Part shown: positions 25,835-34,478 of the stretch, piece after piece | How the letters are laid out: each line of letters opens with the position of its first letter | Numbering within the stretch: the stretch's first letter is position 1 | Origin: Propionibacterium sp. | GTDB lineage: Bacteria; Actinomycetota; Actinomycetes; Propionibacteriales; Propionibacteriaceae | NCBI GenBank assembly: GCA_012839035.1 | Contig: DUOB01000037.1 | Coordinates: 1 to 54,802 of the forward strand | Length of the DNA: 54,802 nucleotides | Direction: 5' to 3' | Notes under the pieces: generated by a model | Told to the model about the DNA's origin: nothing | What the model saw: the letters and a program-made list of their open reading frames with translations, nothing else | The model's database searches: none | Made by a program: the position numbers and the translations under genes

Positions 25835-27679
25835 GTGCAAACGGCCCCGCTCCTTCGACGAGTCGTCCGCCTCGGGCTGCTCCTGACGGTGGCTCTCGTC
25901 ACGATCGGACAGATCCTGCGCCCCGGTTTGAACCAGGACGTCCGCTATGTCATCGGCGTCGTGCACACCGCCGCAGCAGCAGGGATCCCGTGGACCGAGG
26001 TGTGGGCGCACCGTCCCATGGCTGCACGTGGGATCGTGGCCGCATTGGCTGCGGTCTCCCCCGGCGACGTCTGGGTGCAGGAGGCGGCCTTTCGCGCGTG
26101 GTGCGTGCTGTTGGCGGCCGGCGCTGCGGTGCTGCTGTGGCGTGGGCTGAGTCGATGGAGCCGGCCGCGGGTCGCGCGATGGACCGCTGTGGCGGCCGGC
26201 GCGGCGCTGGCGTGGGCCCCGGGCTGGGACTTCGCCGAACCCGAGTGGTTTGCAGCCGTCCTTGCCGTGGCATCGACAGGGCTTGCGCTCTGGGTCCCCA
26301 CGGCAGCGATGACCGCTGCATCGGGTGAACCCGCGTCAACGCAGAAAGTGACGGCACAACGCCCTGATTCCGTCCCGACACGCCGCCGGAGCCGTCTTGC
26401 GCCGTCACTTTCTGTGTTTTTGTGCGGAACCCCCGGGAAGCAATCTCCACCCGCAACACGGGATTGGTCTGCCCTCGTCGCGGGGTTCCTGCTGGGCTGT
26501 GTCGTGCTGCTCAAGTTCACGACCGCAGCAACGGCGCTCGCCGCATTGGTCGTCATCCTCGTCATCGACCGAACGCGGGCACTCCGCACCGCACTGGTCA
26601 CCGTCGTGGCGACGATCGCACTGTTCATGCTCACCGTGCTCATCGAGCCGCGCGAGTGGCAGTGGCTGCGGGACATGCCCGCACTGAACCCCGGCGCGAC
26701 TGCAGAAGCTCTGCCGAAAGTGTTGGAGGGGCTCACGAACTCGGCGATCGTGTCCCCAGCGTCTCTGGTGGGGCTGGTCGCGGCCGGTTGGCTCCTGAGC
26801 CGGGGCGGCCGCGAGCGCCTGGTGGGGTGGGCGGCGCTCGCGGTGTTCGCCCTCCTCACCGTCCCGTTCCTGGTGCAGCAGCAGAATTTCCTTTATCACC
26901 TCGCAGCGCTGCCGGTGGCGGCCGCTGCCGTCGGTGGTGCGGTCGCGGCTCATGCTCCACGACTGCCGCTCGCCCTGCCGGTCACCGGAGTGCTTGGTCT
27001 CCTGGTCGGGGTCGGCCTGTTTGCGATCGGCCCGCGCACACGATCGGCGAACTGGTGGGTCGGCGCCGCAGCGGTCGCGCTCGTGCTCGCCATTGGCGTG
27101 GGGATGGTGGCCTTCGACCACGCATCCGCCGGTCTGGGCCGACAGCAGGCTGGACCGGACAAAGACGGAACCAGACTGGGCCGGGAGCGGCCGAACCCGG
27201 TCGTGACGGTGCTGATTGCGATCACCTGTTTGGCGCCGCTCCTCGTCACCGTGTCACCGCGGACGACCTATTCCTTTTCGCTCGCCCACAATCGCACCAC
27301 GCCCGCGAACAATCTGGACCAGACGCTGACCGCGGATCGCTGGGACGCGGTCGGGGCGGTGCTTCCGAAGGATGCGCCGGTGGTCTATCTGTCGTTCTCA
27401 GCGCCCTACTGGCTCGGAAATCCCACTCCTTGCCACTATGTTTCGCCGACCTTCCTTCAGCGCGCACGCGGGCCACAGGCGGAGTCGATCGCGGAGACCG
27501 CGAGCTATGCGGACAACCTGGAATGTCTGAGCGATCCGTCCGTGACAGCGGTGGTCATCGAGTCCGGTTGGTTCAACCTCGACCAAGCCCGTCCCGATAT
27601 TCGCGCAGCGCTGCGCACCAACTTCGATTGTGACGAGGCAACTGAGGTCGAGGGTCTCGTGATCTGTCCCCGACGCTGA
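25835..27679 (+). CDS. Multi-pass membrane protein, possibly GT-C-like, with in-frame palindromic element
   Basis: The 614-residue product has roughly 11-12 hydrophobic helices and a C-terminal extracytoplasmic domain of ~140 residues (from TTYSFSLAHNRTTP) with three cysteines. The layout resembles GT-C-fold glycosyltransferases, but I see no diagnostic DxD motif that I trust, so the function is unassigned. Codons ~169-195 are supplied by a palindromic element at 26338-26418. They form a hydrophilic, basic loop (QRPDSVPTRRRSRL) between two helices. The GTG at 25835 is preferred because of the -10 box 7 nt upstream; longer in-frame extensions run antisense through the methylase gene. Confidence 0.8.
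   Translation: MQTAPLLRRVVRLGLLLTVALVTIGQILRPGLNQDVRYVIGVVHTAAAAGIPWTEVWAHRPMAARGIVAALAAVSPGDVWVQEAAFRAWCVLLAAGAAVLLWRGLSRWSRPRVARWTAVAAGAALAWAPGWDFAEPEWFAAVLAVASTGLALWVPTAAMTAASGEPASTQKVTAQRPDSVPTRRRSRLAPSLSVFLCGTPGKQSPPATRDWSALVAGFLLGCVVLLKFTTAATALAALVVILVIDRTRALRTALVTVVATIALFMLTVLIEPREWQWLRDMPALNPGATAEALPKVLEGLTNSAIVSPASLVGLVAAGWLLSRGGRERLVGWAALAVFALLTVPFLVQQQNFLYHLAALPVAAAAVGGAVAAHAPRLPLALPVTGVLGLLVGVGLFAIGPRTRSANWWVGAAAVALVLAIGVGMVAFDHASAGLGRQQAGPDKDGTRLGRERPNPVVTVLIAITCLAPLLVTVSPRTTYSFSLAHNRTTPANNLDQTLTADRWDAVGAVLPKDAPVVYLSFSAPYWLGNPTPCHYVSPTFLQRARGPQAESIAETASYADNLECLSDPSVTAVVIESGWFNLDQARPDIRAALRTNFDCDEATEVEGLVICPRR
26338..26418. repeat. 81-bp palindromic element inside a coding sequence
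   Basis: The left end (26339-26359) is the reverse complement of the right end (26397-26417) at 19 of 21 positions, with one more pair outside (26338 with 26418). The core is 37 bp. The element is 27 codons long and is read through in frame by the host gene. Confidence 0.8.
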
Positions 27680-27696
27680 CGCCTTGCCGAGCAGTT

Positions 27697-27755
27697 CAGG
27701 CTTGGGGCTGCCCAGCCCGCCTGTCGAGGGAACTGGCACCCGGGACCCAAGCCTG
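27697..27755. terminator. Long inverted repeat between convergent genes, possible terminator
   Basis: A perfect 10-bp stem (CAGGCTTGGG with CCCAAGCCTG) has a 39-nt GC-rich loop. It fills the gap between the membrane protein and metallopeptidase genes. It could be a terminator or a decayed palindromic element. Confidence 0.35.
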
Positions 27756-27762
27756 TTTGGAC

Positions 27763-28620
27763 TCAGGCCTGATTGGACGCGAACGTGTTGCAGGCGTTGG
27801 GATCCCCGGTGTTGTAGCCGGTGGCCAGCCACCGCTTCCGGCTCTCCGCCGATCCGTGGGTCCAGGCATCCGGGTTGACGCGGCCCTGCGTGCGCTGCTG
27901 GATGAGGTCATCGCCCACCGAACGCGCTGCATCGAGTGCCCGGTCCAGGTCGTCCTGGGTCACCTCCGAGATGGGTCCGGTCGGGTCGTTGACCACATGC
28001 TTGAACCAGACGCCGGCGTAGCAGTCGGCCTGCAACTCCAGAGCCACCTGCAGCGAGTCCGGACCAGACTGCTGGCCCTGGCGCTGGACCTGCTCCATCA
28101 CCCCAGTGAGGTTCTGGACATGGTGGCCATATTCATGCGCGATGACATAAGCCTCGGCGGCGTCGCCGCCCTGCGCACCGAGCTGCTTGAGCATCGTGTC
28201 GAAGAAGGTCTCATCCAGATAGATGTTGCTGTCCGCGGGGCAATAGAACGGGCCGACAGCCGACGTCGCCGTGCCGCACGCGGTGGAGACCTGATTGCTG
28301 AAGATCCGGGTCTGCGTCATCTGGTAGCCGCTGTAGGCCTGCGACCAATAGTCCTGGATCGAGTTCGTGTAGGCCACCCAGCGACACTCCCGGTGTTCCG
28401 CGATGTCTGCGCCCGTCTGGCAATGTGCATAGGCGTTCGAGTCGGGTCTGCTTTCGGTCTGACTGCCACCGGCCAGACCCGTGAGGTCGATACCGAACAA
28501 CTGGCTCAACACGAACAACAGAATCATCGTGCCGATGCCGCCGCCCACGGCGATGCGTCCGCCGCCTCCGCCACCGGAAACCTGACCGGCATCCAATCGC
28601 GCGTTCTCGTTGTATCGCAC
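27763..28620 (-). CDS. Neutral zinc metallopeptidase (YpfJ / KPN_02809 family)
   Basis: This 285-residue protein has a glycine-rich N-terminus, one transmembrane helix (about residues 28-47) and an extracytoplasmic zincin domain. The HEYGHH zinc motif lies near residues 162-167, and a downstream ELQADCYAG supplies the third ligand glutamate. Four or more cysteines in the outer domain suggest disulphides. The GTG at 28620 has AGGAGG 4 nt upstream and starts the family-typical MRYNENARLD sequence. The substrate is unknown. Confidence 0.93.
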   Translation of the reverse strand: MRYNENARLDAGQVSGGGGGGRIAVGGGIGTMILLFVLSQLFGIDLTGLAGGSQTESRPDSNAYAHCQTGADIAEHRECRWVAYTNSIQDYWSQAYSGYQMTQTRIFSNQVSTACGTATSAVGPFYCPADSNIYLDETFFDTMLKQLGAQGGDAAEAYVIAHEYGHHVQNLTGVMEQVQRQGQQSGPDSLQVALELQADCYAGVWFKHVVNDPTGPISEVTQDDLDRALDAARSVGDDLIQQRTQGRVNPDAWTHGSAESRKRWLATGYNTGDPNACNTFASNQA

Positions 28621-28675
28621 GCTGCCTCCTGGGACCCGCCCCGGATCCGCTGCGGCCCGGGTTGATGACGTGAAA

Positions 28676-28681
28676 AGCATA
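28676..28681 (-). promoter_or_regulatory. -10 box for the metallopeptidase gene
   Basis: Read leftward it is TATGCT, about 55 nt before the GTG start. The leader carries AGGAGG. Confidence 0.4.
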
Positions 28682-28757
28682 GCCAGCACACCCACTCCCT
28701 GCACCGGCAGGAGCCCCGCACCTGCCGGAGGTTCCGGGACCGCCATCGCGATCCGCC

Positions 28758-28763
28758 TATGAT
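28758..28763 (+). promoter_or_regulatory. -10 box of a leaderless promoter for the Nudix gene
   Basis: TATGAT, close to the consensus, stands 6 nt before the ATG at 28770. Confidence 0.55.
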
Positions 28764-28769
28764 GGGCGG

Positions 28770-29447
28770 ATGCGCATCGTCTGTGTTTCCGCACCGGGCG
28801 GCGCCGAACTGTTCGCGAGCCAATTGGCCCACGGTGAAGATCCGAGAATCGCCGTGTGGCAGCACGGCCTTCGGTTCGCCCGCCCCCTGACCGCTCGTCG
28901 CGACGGTGAAGACATCGTGCTGACGGTCCAGGGCGCCCCCCATTCACACACGCATGTGCGCGCCCGCCGGCCACGTGGCTTGGACCCGGACGCCGACGTG
29001 CAGCCCGGCGAGGTGCCGCAGGTGCGTCAACGCATCGCGGCCTATGCGATCGTGTCGTCCGCCCGTGGCCTGCTTGCGACCCAGTTCTCGGATCAGACCC
29101 ATGTGCCCGGTCAGTGGGGTCTGCCCGGCGGCGGAGTGGACGCGGGCGAGGAACCTCTCGAGACCGTCGTTCGGGAGGCCATGGAGGAAACGGGCCAGTG
29201 CATCAAGCCCGAGGCCTTGGTCGATGTGCAGAGCGACCATTGGATCGGGCGCGCCCCCAACGGCGTGCTGGAGGACTTCCACGCCATCCGGCTCGTTTAT
29301 CGCGCTCACTGCGCAGCCCCGACCGATCCGGTCGTCCATGACGTTGGCGGCACCACTGCCGGTGCGATGTGGGTGCCGTGGGAGGACGTACGCCGACACC
29401 GCTGGACATCCGGCACACGGTCTCTGCTCGATCGCCACCTCCACTAG
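28770..29447 (+). CDS. Nudix hydrolase
   Basis: The 225-residue protein contains a complete Nudix box near residues 121-143 (GGVDAGEEP...REAMEETG), which binds the divalent metals used to hydrolyse nucleoside-diphosphate-linked compounds. About 85 residues before the Nudix fold form an extra N-terminal domain that I do not recognise. The protein is cytosolic. It is a single gene with its own leaderless promoter and a following hairpin. The substrate cannot be read from sequence. Confidence 0.9.
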   Translation: MRIVCVSAPGGAELFASQLAHGEDPRIAVWQHGLRFARPLTARRDGEDIVLTVQGAPHSHTHVRARRPRGLDPDADVQPGEVPQVRQRIAAYAIVSSARGLLATQFSDQTHVPGQWGLPGGGVDAGEEPLETVVREAMEETGQCIKPEALVDVQSDHWIGRAPNGVLEDFHAIRLVYRAHCAAPTDPVVHDVGGTTAGAMWVPWEDVRRHRWTSGTRSLLDRHLH

Positions 29448-29491
29448 CCACGGAGCCGGTCTTCCGCGCTGAGCGGCGCACGTGGATTGAT

Positions 29492-29518
29492 CTGGGCCGC
29501 TCGGTGCCAACGGCCCAG
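29492..29518 (+). terminator. Hairpin after the Nudix gene
   Basis: A perfect 8-bp stem (CTGGGCCG with CGGCCCAG) and 11-nt loop lie 44 bases after the stop, with no U-tract. Confidence 0.4.
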
Positions 29519-29570
29519 CTCCGCCCTTGGGATGTCGACTGTGGGAACGCAACCACCCAGCCCAGAACAC

Positions 29571-29603
29571 AAAAAGGGCCCGCCGGGAGATCCCGACGGG
29601 CCC
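29571..29603 (-). terminator. Rho-independent terminator of the Bax-inhibitor-1 gene
   Basis: Read leftward, a 13-bp stem (12 of 13 paired) is followed by TTTTT. It starts 11 bases beyond the stop codon. Confidence 0.9.
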
Positions 29604-29614
29604 TGTGCGCTTGG

Positions 29615-30457
29615 TCAGCGGCGGAAGTAGGAGATGATCCGCAGCATCTCGATGTACAGCCACACCAGCGTGACGGTGAGGCCGAACGCGGCCTTCCAGG
29701 ACTGGCTGGCCGGCGCGCCCATCTGCACGCCGCGCTCGATGTAGTCGAAGTCCAGGATCAGGTTCAGCACCGCGAGCACGACAGCGAGAGCGGACACGCC
29801 GATGGCCAACAGGCTGACCTCGCCCGTGACCGACGCGCGAAGGCCGAGGCCGGCGCCCCCGTTGACTCCGGCGAGGGCGAGGCCGAAGTTGAGCAGGGTG
29901 ACCACAGCAAAAGCAATGGTGGCGATCACAATGACCTTGGTGAACTTCGGGGTCACGCGGATGTTGAAGAACTTGTACGCCGCGAGCGTCAAGGCCGCTG
30001 CCACGAACGTCGCGAACACCGCTTGGACCACGATGCCGGGGTAGAAGGTCTCGAAGACCTTCGACATGCCACCGACGAAGACACCCTCGACGATCGCGAA
30101 GACGAACACGAGGCCCGGTGAGATCGCGCGGCGGAACGCCACGATGAACGTCAGGACGACGGTCGCCAGAGCCGCACCGATCGTGGCAGGCATCAGCAGG
30201 TTGACCGGCAGGAAGAAGAACGCCGCCGCTGCGACGATCACCACGATGCCGAGCATGACGCCGGTCTTGGTGACCACGTCGTCAAAGGTCATGACCCCCT
30301 GGTCGCGCGGCCCGCGCTGTGGATCCTGTGGGCCGAAGCCCTGTCCGGGGTATTGCTGTCCCGGATAGGCCGGGTGTTGCTGCTGGTATCCACTCGCCTG
30401 GGAGCCCGGGGTGAAGGCGTCCTGACGCGAGAGCACGGGGTTCGAACTACGAAGCAT
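29615..30457 (-). CDS. Bax inhibitor-1 / YccA family membrane protein
   Basis: The 280-residue protein has a disordered Pro/Gln/Gly/Tyr-rich cytosolic N-terminus (~75 residues, GYQQQHPAYPGQQYPG). Seven hydrophobic helices typical of the BI-1/YccA family follow, which includes calcium-leak channels such as BsYetJ. The last helices contain acidic residues (LDFDYIERG, EMLRI) in the position of the family's pH-sensing Asp pair. ATG 30457 has a GGAGG ribosome binding site. It has its own promoter and a strong terminator. Confidence 0.9.
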   Translation of the reverse strand: MLRSSNPVLSRQDAFTPGSQASGYQQQHPAYPGQQYPGQGFGPQDPQRGPRDQGVMTFDDVVTKTGVMLGIVVIVAAAAFFFLPVNLLMPATIGAALATVVLTFIVAFRRAISPGLVFVFAIVEGVFVGGMSKVFETFYPGIVVQAVFATFVAAALTLAAYKFFNIRVTPKFTKVIVIATIAFAVVTLLNFGLALAGVNGGAGLGLRASVTGEVSLLAIGVSALAVVLAVLNLILDFDYIERGVQMGAPASQSWKAAFGLTVTLVWLYIEMLRIISYFRR

Positions 30458-30495
30458 GCTTCCTCCTGTCGGGGGCGCTTCCACGCCCACTCGTC

Positions 30496-30501
30496 ATTCT
30501 A
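30496..30501 (-). promoter_or_regulatory. -10 box for the Bax-inhibitor-1 gene
   Basis: Read leftward, TAGAAT lies about 38 nt before the ATG. The leader carries AGGAGG. Confidence 0.45.
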
Positions 30502-30558
30502 TCGAGCAACCGGAGTGCCCCGGATGTTCCCGATCCGCGCTCCGGGACATCCCTGAAG

Positions 30559-30631
30559 TGCCCCCGATGGGATTCGAACCCATACTCGAGCGGTTTTAAG
30601 CCGCCTGCCTCTGCCGTTGGGCTACGGGGGC
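30559..30631 (-). tRNA. tRNA with UAA anticodon (leucine by codon) but class I shape
   Basis: The 73-nt cloverleaf is complete. It has a perfect 7-bp acceptor stem, a D arm of three pairs plus a C13-A22 mismatch, an anticodon stem of five pairs with loop CUUAAAA, a five-base variable loop and a 5-bp T stem with loop UUCGAAU. The discriminator is A73. CCA is not encoded. Anticodon UAA reads the leucine codon UUA, yet leucine tRNAs normally have a long class II variable arm, which is absent here. Confidence 0.88.
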
Positions 30632-30666
30632 CGCAACCGGGCGGGAGCCCGGGCACGGGGAGGAGC

Positions 30667-31578
30667 CTAGTCGCCCGCAGCCTCGGCGAGCAGTCCGTAA
30701 GCCACCCCGTCGAGGATGTCGTGTTCGCTGACGATCATCGGCACGTCCACCCGCGCGGCGATCCGGGAACAGATCACCGCGCCGCCGGCGATCACCTCGG
30801 CCCGCAGCGGCGGCAGCAGCGGGGAGACAAGCTCCGCGACCGGAGTGGCACACAGGCCACCGGCGACGGCATCGATGGCGTTGCGGTCCATCATGAGCCC
30901 CTGGACGAGCGTCCGGTCATAGTGGTCGAGCCCGAGGAGCAGTGCCCCCATCGACGTGATCGTGCCGGCGACGCCGACCCAGCCCCGGACATCGCTGAAG
31001 TCGAAAGTCGCGAGCTGGTCATCGACGAATTCCATGGCTGCCGTGAGTTCGTCCCCGGTCGGGGGATCACTCGCGAGGAAGCGCTCACGCAGCCGGACCG
31101 ACCCCATGTCGAGGGAAGCGGAGCGTTCGATCCCCGCGTGGCCGACAACCAGTTCCGTCGAGCCCCCGCCGATGTCGGTGACCAGCACGGCCCCGTCCGT
31201 CGGCGGCATTCCGGTCACCGCACCCGCGAACGTCAGCGCCGCTTCCTCGGATCCGCTGATGATCTCGCCCTGTACGCCGAGCAACCGCCTCACCCCCGCA
31301 AGGAATTCGGCGGCATTGCCAACATCGCGGGCGGCCGAGGTGGCCACGAACCGCACGCGCTGGACGTCGAGTTGGGCGAGCTCTGCGGCGTACTCCCTCA
31401 AGACCCCGAAGGTCCGCTCAATTGCGGCGGGAGCGAACTCGCCGGTCGCGTCCACACCCTCCCCGAGCCGTACGAGTCGGAGCTGCCGGTCGAGTTCGAC
31501 GACCGCCCCGCCCGGTTCCTGCTCGAGCACCAGCAGTCGCAGCGAGTTGGTGCCGCAGTCGATGGCGGCGACTCTCAT
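30667..31578 (-). CDS. ppx: Exopolyphosphatase / GppA family phosphatase
   Basis: This 303-residue protein is the two-domain actin-like core of the Ppx/GppA family, which releases phosphate from polyphosphate or pppGpp. The phosphate-binding loops are visible: AIDCGTNSLRLLV at the N-terminus and VTDIGGGSTELV near residue 140. The long C-terminal domains of E. coli Ppx are missing, as in mycobacterial Ppx1/Ppx2. It overlaps the upstream DUF501 gene by four bases. The order eno - FtsB-like - DUF501 - ppx matches mycobacterial genomes. Confidence 0.92.
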   Translation of the reverse strand: MRVAAIDCGTNSLRLLVLEQEPGGAVVELDRQLRLVRLGEGVDATGEFAPAAIERTFGVLREYAAELAQLDVQRVRFVATSAARDVGNAAEFLAGVRRLLGVQGEIISGSEEAALTFAGAVTGMPPTDGAVLVTDIGGGSTELVVGHAGIERSASLDMGSVRLRERFLASDPPTGDELTAAMEFVDDQLATFDFSDVRGWVGVAGTITSMGALLLGLDHYDRTLVQGLMMDRNAIDAVAGGLCATPVAELVSPLLPPLRAEVIAGGAVICSRIAARVDVPMIVSEHDILDGVAYGLLAEAAGD

Positions 31579-32108
31579 GAGGTGGTGGGGTGGGTACGCC
31601 CGGACGCCGGTCCGCCGTCGGTCAGGCACGGGCGGGCCCAGAACTCCCCCAGCGCGCGCACGGCCTCGTCCCCCAGCGGATTGACGCCCTCCCCGGCGGC
31701 GAGTGCATGTCCGACGAGAACGTGCAGGCACTTCACCCGGGTCGGCATCCCGCCGGCGCTGATGCCCTCGATCTCGGGAACGTGACCGAGGCCGGCACGG
31801 TCGGCCAGATAGGCCTCGTGCGCCGCGGCGTAGTCCGCAGCCAGCTCCGGGTCCGAGCCCAGTCGCTCGGTCATCCCGGCCATGACTCCCCCGGCCTCCA
31901 ACGTCGAGCAGGCAGCCACCGCACGGGGACAGGTCAGATAGAACGTGGTGGGGAACGGCGTACCGTCCGGCAGCCGCGGCTCCGTCGCAATCACCCCGGG
32001 TTTCCCGCAGGGACAGCGCCAAGCGATGCCCGCCACGCCACGGGCGGGACGTTGGAGCTGCTCGGCGAGGATTTCCTCATCGGCAGCGCTCATGGGCTCC
32101 AGGTTCAT
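31575..32108 (-). CDS. DUF501 protein
   Basis: This 177-residue cytosolic protein has the DUF501 signature. CPCGKPGVIATEPRLPDGTPFP is followed by TTFYLTCPRAVAA and by the G-x-PTRVKCLHVLVGHALA region near the C-terminus. The cysteines could bind a metal. The family is almost confined to actinobacteria and lies between the FtsB-like gene and ppx, as here. It overlaps ppx (ATGA) and begins 38 bases after the FtsB-like gene. The function is unknown. Confidence 0.92.
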   Translation of the reverse strand: MNLEPMSAADEEILAEQLQRPARGVAGIAWRCPCGKPGVIATEPRLPDGTPFPTTFYLTCPRAVAACSTLEAGGVMAGMTERLGSDPELAADYAAAHEAYLADRAGLGHVPEIEGISAGGMPTRVKCLHVLVGHALAAGEGVNPLGDEAVRALGEFWARPCLTDGGPASGRTHPTTS

Positions 32109-32146
32109 GACTCCTCCGGTTGGCGGGGCGACACCTCGGGTGGACG

Positions 32147-32929
32147 CTAGCGGTTCGCCGCCCCGGTCGGGGTCCGGGTGGGTGTCGCAGTCGGCCGGCG
32201 CGGGGTCGGCGTGGCCGTGTCCCGCCCGGTCGGGGTCGCGGTTCTCGTACGCGGGGTCGGCGTTGCCGTGCGCTTGGGCGTGGGGGTCGCGGAGGGCGTG
32301 GGGGTCGGTGTCGGGGTCGGCGTCGGTGTGGGGCTGGGCGTGCGCGTCCCATCGGTGAGGGGCGGCAGCGGCTCCGGTGTCTCCACCGGCGTTCCGGGCT
32401 CCGGAATCGGTTCATCGGCCGCTTGGATCGAACCCCACATGCGTTCCCACCAGGTCTGGGTCTCGGGCTCGGCCGCGTCGAATCCCGGTCGCTGGAGTTG
32501 CTGGCCGATCGGTTGGCCATCAGCGCTGAGCACGCGGTAGCCGGTTTCTCCCGGCACGACCCAGCCGAGTCTGGTCCGGGCCTGGGCCCGGACGAAGTCG
32601 GGATCGTCCCACCGCGCCAACTCGGCGTTCAGGGCATCGATCTGTTCCTGGGACCGGGCGATGGACTCCCGGTTGGCGGCGTTGGCCTGCTCGGTTTCAT
32701 ACCACGTACGCAGGCTGGTGCCATAGGACATCATCAACAACAGCACCACGATGATCAGGGCGACTGCGCGCTTGGTGAAGCCCCCCCGAGGCGGGCGCGA
32801 GTCCGTGCGGAGGCGCGGCGTCTCGTCCTGATCGTTCACCAGGGACACCGGACGCGAACTCGCCCGGTGTCGGGAGCGCCTGCGTCCCGGACCGGAACCG
32901 GGACGAGGGTTGCGTGGAATCGTCGGCAT
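32147..32929 (-). CDS. FtsB/DivIC-family septum formation protein with Pro-Thr tail
   Basis: This 260-residue bitopic membrane protein has a basic, disordered cytosolic N-terminus of ~50 residues and one transmembrane helix near residues 54-70 (AVALIIVVLLLMMSYGT). A periplasmic-side coiled coil follows at ~78-108, with the conserved motif RWDDPDFVRAQARTRLGWV. These are the hallmarks of the divisome proteins FtsB/DivIC. The last ~70 residues are a Pro-Thr repeat (TPTP, TATPTPR) on the outer side, unusual for the family. It lies between eno and the DUF501 gene as in mycobacteria. A -10 box lies 8 nt upstream of the ATG. Confidence 0.88.
   Translation of the reverse strand: MPTIPRNPRPGSGPGRRRSRHRASSRPVSLVNDQDETPRLRTDSRPPRGGFTKRAVALIIVVLLLMMSYGTSLRTWYETEQANAANRESIARSQEQIDALNAELARWDDPDFVRAQARTRLGWVVPGETGYRVLSADGQPIGQQLQRPGFDAAEPETQTWWERMWGSIQAADEPIPEPGTPVETPEPLPPLTDGTRTPSPTPTPTPTPTPTPSATPTPKRTATPTPRTRTATPTGRDTATPTPRRPTATPTRTPTGAANR
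32160..32345 (-). repeat. Degenerate hexanucleotide repeat encoding a Thr-Pro tail
   Basis: The coding strand is a run of ACN-CCN hexamers, purest near 32290-32340. It is a likely site of length variation by slippage. Confidence 0.7.
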
Positions 32930-32937
32930 CGCGGATC

Positions 32938-32943
32938 AGTCTA
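32938..32943 (-). promoter_or_regulatory. -10 box for the FtsB-like gene
   Basis: Read leftward, TAGACT stands 8 nt before the ATG at 32929. The transcript would have almost no leader. Confidence 0.4.
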
Positions 32944-32953
32944 GGCAGCCGAC

Positions 32954-32992
32954 GAGGCGGATCGCGGGAGCGCAGGCCCCGCGATCCGCCTC
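32954..32992 (-). terminator. Strong hairpin after eno, likely terminator
   Basis: A perfect 15-bp stem with a 9-nt loop lies 33 bases beyond the enolase stop. There is no U-tract. It separates eno from the FtsB-like gene's own promoter. Confidence 0.55.
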
Positions 32993-33024
32993 AAATCATT
33001 CGTCAATCGGCGTGGGAACAGACC

Positions 33025-34388
<1,364 letters not shown>

Positions 34389-34478
34389 CCCCACCTCACA
34401 ACCAACATCCGAAGCCCGGACATCCCCTCGGGAAACGCCCCGAACCCAGGTGTGAGCCGCCCCACACGAACGCGGAAC

